Shown here: piece by piece, positions 63,558-64,000 of the stretch
How positions within the stretch are numbered: position 1 is the stretch's first letter
Layout: the number at the start of each line of letters is the position of its first letter
Assembly: GCF_009909145.1 (NCBI RefSeq)
Contig: NZ_JAAAPJ010000005.1
Coordinates: forward strand, 124,001-188,000
Direction: 5' to 3'
Length of the DNA: 64,000 nucleotides
DNA from: Corallococcus silvisoli
Lineage (GTDB): Bacteria > Myxococcota > Myxococcia > Myxococcales > Myxococcaceae
Program-made: the position numbers and the translations under genes
Notes under the pieces: generated by a model
The model's database searches: none
What the model saw: only the letters and a program-made list of their open reading frames with translations
Told to the model about the DNA's origin: nothing

Positions 63558-64000
63558 ATGCGACAGGCAGAGAATATCTGGCGGGGTCCGGAGTCGGTGT
63601 CCCTGCGCAGCGGAGGCAGCAGCACGAAGGCCCCGCGCGTGGGGAGCCGTGAGCGTCCGCTCGACATCATCATCCGCCGCTATCGGCGTATCCTGTTGGG
63701 CCGCCTGTACCAGGTGCGCGACGCCAGGACGGGCGCGCCGTCGCTCGACCTTCATGCCACGGGACGTCACCCGGACTTCCACCCGGACGTGGATGTGGAC
63801 CTGGTCGTCTCCGCGCGAGCAGCGACAGAGGATGCGCCCTCGCGAGTCCGTGTCCGGCTGGCCAACGTGTCGGAGGCTGCATCCGACGCGGACGCGGCGC
63901 GCGTTGCGGAGGGTGCCTTGAGCCTCGCCAAGGCGATGGTGCAATCCACCTGCACGCGCAGCGAACTGGCCGCCACAATGGCGCACCTGCGCGCACCAGC
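63558..64000 (+). CDS. Phage protein, 3' end off the right edge
   Basis: At least 147 codons from the ATG at 63558 (GAGGG a few bases upstream), open to the end of the window. Basic N-terminus (STKAPRVGSRERPLDIIIRRYRRILLGRLYQV), then acidic and alanine-rich helices (SEAASDADAARVAEGALSLAKAMVQS). It is driven by the operator-covered promoter at 63463-63490. Not recognised; the rest of the sequence is needed. Confidence 0.6.
   Translation, partial: MRQAENIWRGPESVSLRSGGSSTKAPRVGSRERPLDIIIRRYRRILLGRLYQVRDARTGAPSLDLHATGRHPDFHPDVDVDLVVSARAATEDAPSRVRVRLANVSEAASDADAARVAEGALSLAKAMVQSTCTRSELAATMAHLRAP

Larger units (their letters stand above)
28843..64000. mobile_element. HK97-type siphovirus prophage, right end beyond the window
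   Basis: From just after the tRNA the genes are phage: coupled early genes, a replication initiator, methyltransferase, RusA, lysis genes, TerS/TerL, portal, protease, capsid, connectors, tail tube, frameshifted chaperones, tape measure and tail tip. The left boundary is inferred from the tRNA 3' end (attL candidate 28821-28842). I see no integrase and no second copy of the tRNA 3' end, so int and attR should lie right of 64,000. The structural genes are intact and in the usual order, so the element may be functional. Confidence 0.92.

Noticed and set aside
28843..64000. Integrase, excisionase and CI-type repressor
   Set aside because: No protein with tyrosine- or serine-recombinase motifs or a CI-like HTH-peptidase was seen; these are presumed to lie beyond the right edge.

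Overview
The DNA is GC-rich, with codon third positions almost always G or C. The gene content (lepA-lepB, SPOR and lipoprotein families, ECF sigma cassettes, many secreted proteins of unknown function) points to a myxobacterium of the Myxococcaceae, such as Myxococcus, Corallococcus or a relative. This is inferred from protein style and gene mix; no rRNA is present to confirm it.

Positions 1-28,842 are chromosome. The left part is housekeeping: pyrB (cut by the edge), lepB and lepA, two sugar-nucleotide enzymes (a GalE-like epimerase and a UDP-glucuronate decarboxylase) with a small ribbon-helix-helix gene, then a cupin, a SPOR-domain protein, mnmA and a CCA/poly(A) polymerase-type nucleotidyltransferase. 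From 10.8 kb the genes become more lineage-specific: a DUF4326 protein, a membrane-anchored dual-specificity phosphatase, an azlCD exporter with a divergent XRE-cupin regulator, a run of secreted or lipid-anchored proteins, an ECF sigma factor translationally coupled to a membrane/TPR-like partner, a LysR regulator, a CHRD protein, a tandem ABM-domain lipoprotein, a carotenoid cleavage oxygenase and a LysE exporter. The chromosome ends at a tRNA-Arg(CCT) with its own promoter.

From 28,843 to the right edge lies a siphovirus-type, HK97-like prophage that is not complete in the window (no integrase and no second att copy seen). Its layout is: tightly coupled early genes (29-35.5 kb), including a DNA cytosine methyltransferase, an ASCH-like protein and a putative replication initiator with internal DNA iterons; a leftward block with a phage sigma factor and RusA; a cargo segment (37.5-40.2 kb) with a lipoprotein nuclease toxin and SUKH immunity protein, resembling the myxobacterial SitA/SitI toxins; a leftward lysis block (40.2-44.8 kb) with holin-like proteins and an NlpC/P60 endolysin; then the rightward packaging, head and tail operon (45.2-62.4 kb): TerS, TerL, portal, prohead protease, capsid, connectors, tail tube, frameshifted tail chaperones, tape measure and tail tip. 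Several orphan genes, two further small lipoproteins, a BRO-type antirepressor and an IS transposase remnant interrupt it. At 63.1-63.6 kb an Arc-like repressor candidate faces a divergent promoter pair overlaid with TATCCCA operators, probably the start of a regulatory switch that continues off the right edge.

The most unusual signals are a hairpin-forming CCCCTTCT element placed just before about 15 phage start codons, a helically phased array of GTGACGTCAC palindromes inside the replication gene, and the SitAI-like cargo pair. Coordinates were read by eye; domain calls rest on motif recognition, not on database searches.
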